From Palaemon carinicauda (Eukaryota; Arthropoda; Malacostraca; Decapoda; Palaemonidae): 64,000 nucleotides of DNA. Location of the stretch: assembly GCF_036898095.1 (NCBI RefSeq), contig NC_090757.1, positions 63,023,589-63,087,588 on the forward strand. The letters are read 5' to 3'. The translations under genes and the position numbers were made by a program. This document shows positions 32,884-42,833 of the stretch, one piece after another (the first letter of the stretch is position 1; each line of letters opens with the position of its first letter). A model generated the notes under the pieces. The model searched no databases and had not been told where the DNA came from. It saw nothing but the letters and a program-made list of their open reading frames with translations.

Positions 32884-33137
32884 TGTACCAACCGTGTGTC
32901 ACACAATTGTACATAATTATTTTGTATAATTTATGCTTGTATCTGCGCTCTTCCCTCGCACTAAAAAGAACCTGAATGATCATGTCTCCGGTTTTGCTCT
33001 GTAATATTGTCTGTCTCTCGAACATGTTATGTCCTGTTGCCTTGAGGTTTTGTATATAAAGGAGAGTGTTCCTTAATAAACAACTCAGTTGATTGCATCC
33101 TGCCTTTGAGTTCACAACCCTCTCTCGGCCCGTCACA
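32884..33137 (+). repeat. 3' LTR of the Ty3 element
   Basis: The same 254 bp as the 5' LTR with four visible differences (two in the TATATA/TATAAT stretch near 32930, one at TCTCCG(A/G)TTTT, one at CTCTC(A/G)GCCC). Followed by GGCC, the target duplication. Confidence 0.95.
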
Positions 33138-33204
33138 GGCCAATGCAGGTGTAGGATTTGCTACGCCAGGAGGAGACAGACAATCGGCGAGAAGGTAGAC
33201 ATGG

Positions 33205-33222
33205 TGTTAACATGTTCTTTAA

Positions 33223-33313
<91 letters not shown>

Positions 33314-33976
33314 CTTCTTCACTGTTAGTGTTAGTGACGTCTATTAATTTTTTCTGAAAGAGAGAGAGAGAGAGAGAGAGAGAGATTAAACAAAAATGTG
33401 TTGTGTACATATGATTTTTAACAGCTCAACGAGTTGAAAGACAATTAAATATAACTAAAAAAACAATATCAGCGAATCTGAATTCCTTTATTAACTAAAA
33501 CAAATATTGATACAAACACACTCGTGTGGGTATGCGCAAACACACACACACGCAAGAGGAGACACGATTGGCAAGGAGGTAGAGATGGTGACTGCGATAA
33601 CGTACCGTAACTTACACTACGGAAACTTTAATCTAACTTAGCTTATTTATTTTTTTTTTTATATTTCATATTTTTTACATTTTTTTTCTTTTGATTTTTA
33701 ATTTTCATCACTTTCAGTGACGAGTTACGGTATGTTATCGCAGTCAACATCTCTACCTCCTCCCCTACCATCTGTCTCTTACTGCGTAGCAATTCTTGCA
33801 CCTGTGTGTGTGTGTGTTTGTGCATACGCACACGAGTGTGTTTGTATCAATATTTGTTTTAGTTAATAAAGGAATTCAGATTAGCTGTTATTACTTTCTT
33901 AGTTACATTTAATTGTTTTTCAACTCGTTGACTCTGTTAAAAATCATATGTACAGCACTGTAAACACATTTTTGTT

Positions 33977-34014
<38 letters not shown>

Positions 34015-34111
34015 CTTCTTCACTGTTATAGTGTTAGAGACGTCGGAAAGAAATAATAGACGTCTCTAACACTATAACAGCGAAGAACGAGAGAGAGAGA
34101 GAGAGAGAGAG

Positions 34112-34170
<59 letters not shown>

Positions 34171-34244
34171 CTTCTTCGCTGTTATAGTGTTAGAGACGTC
34201 GGAAAAAAATAATAGACGTCTCTAACACTATAACAGCGAAGAAG

Positions 34245-34301
<57 letters not shown>

Positions 34302-34325
34302 ATTTAAAGAACATGTTAATGCCAT
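33205..34325. repeat. Compound palindrome with GA/TC microsatellites
   Basis: The outer arms TTAACATGTTCTTTAAATAA (33207-33226) and their reverse complement (34299-34319) enclose TC repeats on the left and GA repeats on the right. Inside are an imperfect inverted repeat of about 260 bp (about 33380-33640 versus 33695-33985) and two perfect-looking hairpins (34011-34089 and 34167-34249). These have arms CGTTCTTCTTC...TAGTGTTAGAGACGTC and a short AATAATA-containing loop, each framed by TC before and GA after. A third, damaged half-hairpin is at 33310-33358. It lies inside the Tigger-like element. No protein is encoded. Confidence 0.85.
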
Positions 34326-34439
34326 GTTTAGAGAGAAACAGAAAAAGAGAGAAGACTTTTTTAAAAGAGCTTGTTAATGCTATCTTGGTTTTCTTTGCTT
34401 CACTATTTTCTTTCTTTCTGTTCATCACGCTGGCCCTTC

Positions 34440-34775
34440 TCACAAATGATCGTTGCCAACAATCTCTTTGTCCTTTATCCCTATCAAGAAAAGGCCTTCT
34501 ATCTCTTCCAGGGTATTGCTACGATGTCTTGTAATAATGGTGATCCCCTTCGATGGTTTATCTGCTTTAATGGCTGCCTTCTGCTTGATGATCGTCGAGA
34601 TCATAGGCCTATTCCGGCCATATTGTTTAGCCATATTACTCACATGCACACTGCTCTCATGTTTTTCTATAATTTCTTGCTTCAATTCTAATAAAAGAAT
34701 TGCCTTCTTCCTTTTCTCACCACTACCTGTACTGAAACTTGGCTTCTTAGGCACCATGATTATTGGTAAAATCAA
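34440..34775 (-). pseudogene. Tigger-like transposase, N-terminal DNA-binding fragment
   Basis: The likely start is the ATG at 34757 (MVPKKPS). The following ~100 residues (KKAILLLELKQEIIEKHESS, VSNMAKQYGRNRPMISTIIK, then DKEIVG) match the CENP-B/psq helix-turn-helix start of Tigger/pogo transposases as I know them. The DDE catalytic domain is missing: after the stop at 34440 only about 110 bases remain before the palindrome. The host DNA upstream is split by DIRS A2, 44 bases before the start. The fragment has no transposase activity. Confidence 0.8.
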
Positions 34776-34800
34776 AAAGGAAATGTGAGAAAAGGAAGAA

Positions 34801-35110
34801 AATTATATTTTCAATTTAAAATAAATTTTTGAATATACAGTACTTACCCGGTGAATATATATATAGCTTACGTCTCCGACGGTCGACAGATTCCAAAAAC
34901 TCACGAGCGATCACCAGCGCCGACTATCGGCCAGATACCGCATATACTTCTCAACCAACTCAGTTCTTCTCAGTCCGTAGGGTCTCTATCGGGGAGGAAG
35001 GGAGGGCCTTTAATTATATATATTCACCGGGTAAGTATATTCAAAAATTTATTTTAAATTGAAAATATAATTTTTAAATATTAAACTTAGCCGGTGAATA
35101 TATATATAGC
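34801..35110 (-). repeat. A2 left (3') terminal repeat and internal complementary region
   Basis: 34801-34860 (AATTATATTTTCAATTTAAA ... ACCCGGTGAATATATAT) is mirrored at about 35020-35080. The next bases (AAATATTAAACTTAGCCGG) are the reverse complement of the A2 right end at about 42808-42830. The ICR therefore joins both element ends. Confidence 0.88.
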
Positions 35111-35479
35111 TGATTCACACCCATGGTGGTGGGTAGAGACCAGTATTAAAACAATAAAGGCGTAAATGCTCAAGAGTTTTTGACAAATATTCAAAAAACA
35201 ACCTTAATATAGGTACCTGATAAGGAAGCTGACTCTGATGATTACTCTGCCTCATTAGTCCGCTATCCTCACGAAGCCCAGCGATCCTCTCAGGATGCTG
35301 TTATAATCAGGGTGAACACCCCTACAACAGGACCTCATCAATACCCTTAATCTGGGCGCTCTCAAGAAACAATATTTTGACCACCCGCCAAATCAAAAGA
35401 TTGCGAAAGACTTCTTAGTCTCCCGTACAACCCAAAACAAGATTAAAAATTTCAAGAGAAGATTAAAAGGATATTGGGA
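35111..35479 (-). other. A2 3' untranslated region
   Basis: Between the ICR and the recombinase stop. It resembles A1 at 1075-1450 (GGACCTCATCAA, TTTGACCACCC, CAATCAAAAGATTGCG-type words). No gene. Confidence 0.7.
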
Positions 35480-36652
35480 TTAAGGGAATGTAGTGGTAGA
35501 ACCTTCACCCACTACTGCACTCGCTGCTACGAATGGTCCCAACGTGTAGCAGTCCTCATAAAGAGTCTGGACATCTTTCAAGTAATATGAAGCGAACACC
35601 GAATTGCTTCTCCAAAAGGTCGCGTCCATAATACTTCTAAGGGATCTATTTTGTTTAAACGCTACTGAATTTGCTACCGCTCTAACTTCATGAGCCTTAA
35701 CTTTAAGCAAATTACGATCCTTCTCACTTAAATGAGAGTGTGCCTCTCTGATCAATAGTCTAATAAAATAAGACAACGCATTCTTCGACATGGGCAAAGA
35801 GGGCTTTTTAATGGAGCACCATAAAGCCTCTGAAAAACCTCGCAGCAGTCTAGTTCTAGATAAATAAAATTTAAGAGCTCTAACGGGGAACAGCACTCTT
35901 TCAACTTCATTCCCAACAATCTCAGATAGACTGGGAAGTTCAAATGATTTAGGCCATGGACGAGACGGAAGTTCATTTTTGGCCAAGAAACCAAGTTGAA
36001 GAGAACATACTGCTTTATTAGTGGAGAAGCCAATATTCTTCCTAAAAGCATGTATCTCACTAACCCTTTTCGCAGAAGCCAAGCTCACCAAGAAAAGAGT
36101 CTTGAGGGTAAGATCCTTCAGGGAGGCTGAATTTAACGGTTCAAACCTGTCTGACATAAGGAACTGCAGGACCACGTCCAAGTTCCAAGCAGGAGTAGAA
36201 ATATGACGCTCCTTGGAAGTCTCGAAAGACTTAAGAAGGTCTTGAAGATCTTTGTTATTAGATAGATCCAAATTTCTATGCCTGAAAACAGAAGCTAACA
36301 TGCTTCTGTAGCCTTTAATGGTAGACGCAGAAAGGGAGCGACCGTTTCTCAGATAAAGCAGAAAATCTGCAATCTGCGCTACAGAGGTACTGGAAGAGGA
36401 AATAGAGGAGGACTTGCACCAGTCTCTAAATACCTTCCATTTAGATTGATAAATCCTGATGGTAGAGGATCTTTTAGCCCTCGCGATCGCTCTAGCTGCC
36501 TCCTTCGAAAACCCTCGAGCTCTAGAGAGTCTTTCAATAGTCTGAAGGCAGTTAGACGAAGCGCGGGGAGGCTTTGATGAAATCTCTTTACGTGAGGCTG
36601 ACGCAGGAGATCCATCCGCAACGGTAGACTTCTTGGAATGTCTACTAGCCAT
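35480..36652 (-). CDS. Tyrosine recombinase of DIRS A2, uninterrupted
   Basis: 390 residues from ATG 36652 (MASRHSKKS) to the stop at 35480. I chose this start because the open frame upstream, to 38125, is only the shadow of the overlapping Pol frame. The core-binding domain contains IERLSRARGFSKEAARAIAR and IADFLLYLRNGRSLSASTIK. The catalytic domain has the first arginine in ASAKRVSEIHAF, HxxR as H-E-V-R and the C-terminal tyrosine in FASYYLKDVQTLY. In DIRS elements this enzyme inserts circular cDNA without target duplication. No inactivating change is visible, so it is the most plausibly functional protein in the window. Confidence 0.92.
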   Translation of the reverse strand: MASRHSKKSTVADGSPASASRKEISSKPPRASSNCLQTIERLSRARGFSKEAARAIARAKRSSTIRIYQSKWKVFRDWCKSSSISSSSTSVAQIADFLLYLRNGRSLSASTIKGYRSMLASVFRHRNLDLSNNKDLQDLLKSFETSKERHISTPAWNLDVVLQFLMSDRFEPLNSASLKDLTLKTLFLVSLASAKRVSEIHAFRKNIGFSTNKAVCSLQLGFLAKNELPSRPWPKSFELPSLSEIVGNEVERVLFPVRALKFYLSRTRLLRGFSEALWCSIKKPSLPMSKNALSYFIRLLIREAHSHLSEKDRNLLKVKAHEVRAVANSVAFKQNRSLRSIMDATFWRSNSVFASYYLKDVQTLYEDCYTLGPFVAASAVVGEGSTTTFP

Positions 36653-38577
36653 ATAAGTACCTCTGTGAACCACTCTCTCGCGGGCCAGAGGGGAGCAACC
36701 AACGTCAACCTGGTCCCTTCGTGAGAGGCGAACTTCTGAAGCACCTTGTTTAGGATCTTGAAGGGTGGAAAGGCATAGATGTCTAGGTGAGACCAGTCCA
36801 GAAGGAACGCGTCTATGTGGGCCGCCTCTGGATCTGGAACAGGAGAGCAATAAGTCGGGAGCCCCTTTGACAAAGAGGTCGCAAAGAGATCGATGGTGGG
36901 TCGACCCCAAGTCATCCATAGTCTTTCGCACACATCCTTGTGCAGCGTCCACTCCGTAGGAATCACCTGTACTCTTCGGCTGAGACAGTCCGCTAAGACA
37001 TTCAACTCCCCTTGGACGAATATCGTCAAAAGAATGTTTCGATCTTTTGACCAAGTGAGATGGTCCCTTGCGATGACGAAAAGGGAGTGGGAGTGAGGGC
37101 CTCCTTGCTTCGAGATGTATGCCAGGGCCGTGGTATTGTCTGCATTCACCTCCACTACCTTGTTTCGAACCAGACTCTCGAAACTCCTTAACGCCAGATG
37201 GACTCCTAAAAGCTCTTTGCAGTTTATGTGAAGACTCCTCTGGTCTGTGGACCAAAGACCCGAGCACTCCAGATTGTCCAGTGTCGCTCCCCAACCCAAA
37301 TCCGATGCGTCTGAAAACAACACATGGTTTGGGTTCTTGATTGCAAGAGAAAGACCTTCCCGAAGTCTTATGTTGCTGTCCCACCAAGCTAGACAAGTCT
37401 TGACTGAATCGGAGATTGGAATCGAGATCGTCTCTAAACCCTTCTCCTTGTTCCAATGGTGGTTTAGGTGAAACTGGAGAGGGCGCAGGTTGAGTCTCCC
37501 TAGAGAGATAAACTGCTCCAGCGACGAAAGAGTCCCTAGGAGACTCATCCAAACTCTCACAGAGCAACTGCTTTTCTCTTGCAAGAGACGGACTTTGAGC
37601 AAAGCCTGCTCCATCCTGGTGGAAGACGGAAAAGCTCGAAAAACTCGACTCTGTATCTCCATCCCCAAATAAAGAATGGTCTGGGATGGAGTCAGTTGCG
37701 ACTTCTCCATGTTCACCAGGAGACCTAACTCTTTGGCCAGGTCCAAAGTCCATTTGAGGTCCTCCAGACAGCGATGAAGGGACGACGCCCTGAGTAACCA
37801 GTCGTCCAAATAAAGGGAGGCTCTGATCCCCGACAAATGTAGGAACTTCGCTACATTCCGCATGAGCCTTGTAAAAACAAGAGGAGCAGGGCTGAGGCCG
37901 AAGCACAGTGCTCGGAATTGATACACCACCTTCCTGTACACAAACCTCAGATAATGTTGAGAGTTTGGATGTATCGGAATGTGGAAGTACGCATCCTGCA
38001 GGTCGAGAGAGACCATCCAGTCGCCCTCTCTGACCGCTGATAAAACGGATTTGGTGGTCTCCATCGTGAATTTTGTTTTTACAACAAACATGTTGAGAGC
38101 ACTTACATCCAGCACTGGCCTCCAACCTCCTGTGTTCTTCGGAACCAGGAAGAGACGGTTGTAAAAACCTGGGGATTAAAGGTCCGAGACTTTCACCACC
38201 GCCCCCTTCTCCAACAACAGAGAAACTTGAAGATGCAACGCCTGTCTCTTTGACTCCTCTCGATACCTGGGAGAGAGGTCTATCGGAACTTTCACTAGCG
38301 GAGGTCTTCGTACAAAAGGAATTTTGTAACCCTCCTTCAGCAACAAAACAGACTCCCGGTCTGCACCCCTCTTCTCCCAGGCCTGCCAGAAGTTGGTCAA
38401 TCTGGCCCCTACCGCTGTCTGAGGACGTGGGCAGTCAGACTCTGCCACGTGAGGATTTGGATCCTCTCTTCTTACCTCGTTTGCTATTGGAACGAGAGCT
38501 TCCCCTACTGGCGGCTCTGCCACGAAAAGGCGGGATAAATCTCGCCGCTGGCGTGTCAAACTTGGGTCTGCTGACAT
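36379..38577 (-). pseudogene. Pol of DIRS A2: reverse transcriptase, RNase H, methylase-like domain; one stop codon
   Basis: The frame starts near 38577, overlapping the end of gag, and runs to 36379 with a single TAA at 38176-38178, just before PGFYNRLFLVPK. The reverse transcriptase shows GGWRPVLDVSALNMF, SLDLQDAYFHIPI, FGLSPAPLVF and an intact YLDD (37801-37812). RNase H has LFSDASDLGWG, KELLGV, NADNTTA and NVLADCLSR with all four acidic residues. The methylase-like domain has IDLFATS, YCSPVPDP, IYAFPPF and LVAPLWPAREWF. The C-terminal ~90 residues overlap the recombinase frame. The stop would remove everything after the first 133 codons unless bypassed. Confidence 0.9.
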
Positions 38578-39094
38578 GAGAAGAAGAGGGCAAAACCTTA
38601 CGAGCAGTCTTGGCCACTAAATCGTGCGTGTCCTTCTGAACAAGAGATGCCGCGATATCTCTAATAAGATGTTGAGGGAACAAAGTAGAAGATAAGGGAG
38701 CAAAAAGAAGTTCTGACTTCTGACAGGGAGTGACCCCTGCAGAAAGAAAAGAACACAGAGTTTCTCTCTTCTTAAGAACTCCTGCTTTGAACGTAGCCGC
38801 CAGTTCATTAGAGCCATCCCTTATTGCCTTATCCATGCAAGACATTATCTGAATAGAGACATCATTGTCCGATGAAGAGACTTTCTTACTTAAGGCTCCC
38901 AGGGACCAATCCAAAAAATTAAAAACCTCGAAGGCACTGAAAATTCCTTTAAGGAGATGATCCAGATCTGTGGAGGACCAGCAAACCTTCGAGCGTCTCA
39001 TGGCTAGACGACGAGGAGAGTCTACAAGGCTTGAGAAGTCTCCCTGGGCAGAGGCAGGCACTCCCAAGCCGAGAACTTCTTCCGTGTCATACCA

Positions 39095-39380
39095 TGTGGA
39101 GGATTAATTTTATTTTAATTTATTTTTTTTTGTTTTGCCAAATCGAGAGAGAGAGAGAGAGAGAGAGAGAGTGAGTGAGTTGTTTTAGTATTGTTACATC
39201 GAGATATTTTATTTGCTTTAGCTTTGTCATTAGAGAGAGTGAGAGAGAGAGAGAGAGAGAGGGAGAGTGTTTATTTACTCAAGTTTTGTCAAACCGCAAG
39301 AGAGAGAAAGTGTTTATTTGCTTAGTTTTGTGTGAGAGAGAGAGAGAGAGAGAGAAAGAGTGTTTATTTGCTTTAGTTTT

Positions 39381-39457
<77 letters not shown>

Positions 39458-40667
39458 CATTTGCTTTAGTTTTGCTAGATCGCGCGTGCGCGAGAGAGTA
39501 TGTGTGCATGTGTGTTTTGTGTGTCCGCGGTGCGTGCCGAAGAACAAGGGTAGTTAGCGAATGATTGTTTGTTGTTGGAAAGACTGTCGGTATATTTGAG
39601 GTTGTTTGTTTACATTTTTTTAGCTAGGATAGGGCGGTGATGAATGTCTTGGGCGAAAGCATTGGATCTTTGACTGTAGAAGGAGTCGGTTCTATTTTTT
39701 TTGTTCTTCGAAAGCCGGCTGTGAAGTGTTTTTTTTATTCTGAGTAAGTACTGTTTTTATTTATTTTTGTTAGGCGCGTTCATGAATGATAGGAAGTTTA
39801 TTGTTTGTCTTTGATTATAGTGCGATAGTTTAGTTAGTTAGGAGTTTTCGTAAGCGTTTTTTCTTTTTATTGCAGGCCGTAATTCCTCCTTTAGGCTCCT
39901 TTAGACTCCTTGGAGTTTTAGTTTGGCCTGGAAGGTGGTTTGCCAGCCGTGTGCTTGTATGAATAACTTGATGATGACGACCTGGACCGTACAATGAACA
40001 TAGTTAGACTGCGGATATTTATATAAATAGAGAACTTGAGCGTTGACGACCCGGCTGGAAATAGATTTGTTCTTTACGATGATGATGATGATGATGATGA
40101 ACACTGATGTGAATGGACAGTCGAATTGACTCCAGTTATTGTTTGCCTGGAAGTTGTGGCAATTGGCTACAAGGACTGTTGCCAGTGTGTGGAGTCTGTG
40201 GACTACGGTTACCACACCACTTATATATAGAATATTTTAGCGTTCTCGCTTTTGTTGGTGCTAGATGTGATTTATTTCTGGGTTGTGGTATATGATTGGG
40301 TTTAGTCTTAAGTGATTTATTTTAGTGTTTAAGTGTTTTCGTTACTGTGTGGGGACTGTTGGTGTTGGATGTGTAAAGTTTTTGTGATTGGTGATTGGTG
40401 AGTTCTGTGTACCCACACACACCGCTATAATATAAATATAAAAGTGTTATTTTTGTCTGTTTTAGTGTTAAGTTTGTTTAATGATGTGTGATTTTTGTTT
40501 TTTTTTGGTTGCAGTAAATATAGTTTTAAGGTTATGTTTTGTTTGTTTTTCCCTTCGTGCAACAGTCCAGTTTGAAGTAAAGTAAGGGGAAAGTTTGTAT
40601 TGTGGGATATTTTGGAAGTAGAGTGATCAAAGGTGTGGGGGTTTGTTTTTGTTGACATCCCGCTACA
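39095..40667. mobile_element. Probable solo LTR (1573 bp) inserted in A2 gag
   Basis: Comparison with A1 (4370-4400) shows that gag would run continuously from CCGTGTCATACCA to GACGCTCAC. The extra DNA begins TGTGGAGG and ends CGCTACA, so it has TGT...ACA ends, and it is flanked by ACCA on both sides (39091-39094 and 40668-40671), as a 4-bp target duplication. It contains no protein domain and no internal duplication, so it fits a solo LTR left by recombination, or possibly a non-coding LTR-like element. Orientation and family are unknown. GA microsatellites fill its first third. Confidence 0.75.
39139..39454. repeat. GA microsatellite blocks inside the solo LTR
   Basis: Four GA blocks (about 39145-39171, 39235-39261, 39331-39356, 39385-39454) alternate with a recurring spacer containing TTTATTTGCTTTAGTTTTGT. 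This gives an irregular array of about 85 bp units, so the microsatellite and spacer seem to have been copied together. Confidence 0.8.
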
Positions 40668-42475
40668 ACCAGACGCTCACACGAGAAGCCAATTTGAAAG
40701 GAGGAAAGGCAAAAGAAGACTTCCCTAAACCTCTCCTGGTTACTAACCAGTCTCCCAACAAACGCAAGGCTCTCTTAGAAGAGCGAGAGAGAACCAACTT
40801 CGTAAACGACAGAGTCGATGAAGTCATGCCTAAAGTAAATTCAGACGGCGGCGAACGTGGAGCCGCAGTAACAAAATGATCGGGAAAAACATCCCTAAAG
40901 ATAAGCATAATCTTTTTAAAGTCAAGGGATTGCTGGACAACCCTAGGCTCCTCCCCATCTGAATGGATCCCCAAAGGCACATCAGCAGGAAGGGGATCAT
41001 CAACTTCCTCATCTGAAGGAACATCATCCAACAAAGGTAAAGTCTTGCGACACGGGGAAAACACAGCATGCCGAGGCGGCAAAGCTTGACAGGCGACATC
41101 AATATGCAAAGGAGCCACAGCAAAAGTAGAGGGGACGACATCACGTCGAGACTGCAAAGACTGAAGGTCTTGAGGTTGAGAGTCAACACGAGACTGTGGC
41201 GACTGACGGTCGACATCACGTCGGGACAACGGAGTCGGCCGATGAACGTCACGTCGGGACTGCGGCAACTGCAGCTCAAAGTCACGCTGTGACTGCGGAA
41301 ACTGAAGTTCAACGTCACGTGACTGACGCGACTGACGAGGAACACGATCAGAATCACGTTTAACAGCACCGCTGACATTAGCGATAACGTCAGAACGACG
41401 AGACAAATCTCGCTTAGGAGGTTGAAGACCTGAATCACGCTTGCCGGACAGACGAACCGCAAGCAAAGGTTCCTTACGAACCTGGACATGATCATAAACT
41501 TCCATTAAGGATGAAAGTTTCAACTGCATGTCTTGTAAGACAACTCAACTTAGGGTCAACAGGACTCGAAACGGACCGTGACGTCGGCAACGTCTGCGCA
41601 TGCAAGTCATCGCACCGAACGGGACCCCTGAACTCAATGTCACGTTTGCGCTTAATAGGAGAACAATCATCCGATGACTGAATACGGTCGGAGCTGTCCC
41701 AATGACTACAGCCAGGACGCTGGACCTGTCCTGAAGGGACCGACTTGCGTTTCAAAGGTCTTGAGACCTTACGCCAAGGTTTCTCATGAGACGAATCATC
41801 GGAAGACGAGGAGAACTTCGTTTCTCCCGTCTTATGGTAAGGACATGCTTGAAGAGCAACGTCTGATACCTTTGAGGGAACGTCTGTACGTTGGTTTACA
41901 CCTCTCACTCCCTTAAGTCCTACGACATTCCTTCTCCCTGGGGCAGGGGAGCTTGAAAGAGGTCTCGGACTAGGCAAGTGACAAGCACGAACAGACGAAC
42001 CCTCCGGCAAAACACTAAACACATTTGATGTACTTTCCACTTTACCACTTTGACCCTTTAAAATTTTAACGTCGGACATAAGCTGATTTCTGTCCGAGGC
42101 CAACGATTCGACCTTCTCACCCAACGCTTGAATGGCCAATAACATATCACGCATAGAAGGTTCATTAGTGCCAATAGGGGGTTCTGAAACTACCACTACA
42201 GGAGAAGGATTAGCTTCAGGGGCATGGGAAGAGGAAAAATCTAGAGATCTAGAAGAGCTTCTTCTCACCCTATCTCTTTCGAGTTTCCGAGTATATTTCT
42301 CATACTCCAACCACTCGAATTCAGATAAAACAATACATTCCTCACATCGATCCCCTAATTGACAAGATTTACCTCAGCAATTAACACAAATAGTATGAGG
42401 ATCGATGGAAGCTTTAGGAAGACATTTATTACAGTCTTTCGCACATTTACGATAGACAGGAGAAGGGTCAGCCAT

Positions 42476-42833
42476 TATGAAAATTTCAAAGAAAATCCAA
42501 AAGAAAGCCAAGTTCAGCAACAATAATCAAAAAAGGGTTTCAAGAGTTTTATCGAAGATAACCAACACAGCGAAAGCAATAAAACCATGAACAAGTACTT
42601 CACCAATCGGTAGAAACTTGACGTTAAGCGCGAGCGGAACCAATGCTGTCACTACCACCGACAGAGAAGAACTGAATTGGTTGAGAAGTATATGCGGTAT
42701 CTGGCCGATAGTCGGCACTGGTGGGCACACCCAGCAACCTTCAAGGCAATCGCTCGCGAGTTTTTGGAATCTGTCGCCCGTCGGAGACATAAGCTATATA
42801 TATATTCACCGGCTAAGTTTAATATTTAAAAAT
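42476..42833 (-). repeat. A2 leader and right (5') terminal repeat
   Basis: 42600-42833 is the reverse complement of the left terminal repeat in blocks (GGTTGAGAAGTATATGCGGT; GCGAGTTTTTGGAATCTGTC) and ends with CACCGGCTAAGTTTAATATT. The Gag ATG is about 120 bases inside. Confidence 0.85.

Larger units (their letters stand above)
30360..33137 (+). mobile_element. Ty3/gypsy LTR retrotransposon, young but internally deleted
   Basis: Two 254-bp LTRs (TGTACCAACC ... CCCGTCACA) differ at only four positions that I can see, and are flanked by the 4-bp duplication GGCC (30356-30359 and 33138-33141). Internal order is primer-binding site, gag, protease, the beginning of reverse transcriptase, then directly the integrase core and C-terminus. 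At 2.8 kb it lacks most of reverse transcriptase, all RNase H and the front of integrase. The tRNA-Trp-like primer site and the CYYHFRFG...C Gag motif suggest the CsRn1-type branch of Ty3 elements (inference). LTR similarity indicates a recent insertion. Confidence 0.92.
38435..42475 (-). pseudogene. gag of DIRS A2, broken by stop, frameshift and LTR insertion
   Basis: Starts at ATG 42475 (MADPSPVYRKC). The N-terminal cysteine module (Cys at 11, 15, 18, 30, 33, then 38, 44, 47 after the stop codon) shares DPHTxCxxC and CEEC with B3 Gag. Codon 34 is TGA (42374-42376). The frame 42310-41492 then yields to 41529-40663 through a frameshift near 41540. The middle part is rich in SRRDV/QSRRDV-like repeats. 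At 40672/39094 the solo LTR interrupts it. The C-terminal part (39067-38435, MGVPASAQGDFSSL...) ends in an Arg/Gly/Ser-rich RNA-binding tail, and its last ~140 bases overlap Pol. Confidence 0.88.
34801..42833 (-). mobile_element. DIRS family A element A2, best preserved A copy
   Basis: Inverted terminal repeats at 34801-35020 and about 42600-42833, with a left ICR. Coding order on the minus strand is gag (42475-38435), Pol (38577-36379) and recombinase (36652-35480), with overlapping frames. Breaks are few: one stop and one frameshift in gag, the solo-LTR insertion in gag, and one stop in Pol. The YLDD and HxxR motifs are intact. It is inserted just upstream of the Tigger transposase start. 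No target duplication is seen. Confidence 0.92.

Noticed and set aside
33093..33410. Ser/Leu and Glu/Arg repeat peptides
   Set aside because: They are translations of TC/GA microsatellite at the edge of the palindrome.
34453..34788. 111-codon plus-strand membrane-like protein
   Set aside because: It is antisense to the Tigger transposase fragment; its hydrophobic character comes from the reverse complement of a Lys/Glu-rich frame.
35480..38125. A single 881-residue protein
   Set aside because: Its first ~490 codons read the wrong frame over the Pol region, where the other frame shows clear RT, RNase H and methylase-like motifs. Only the part from 36652 on is recombinase.
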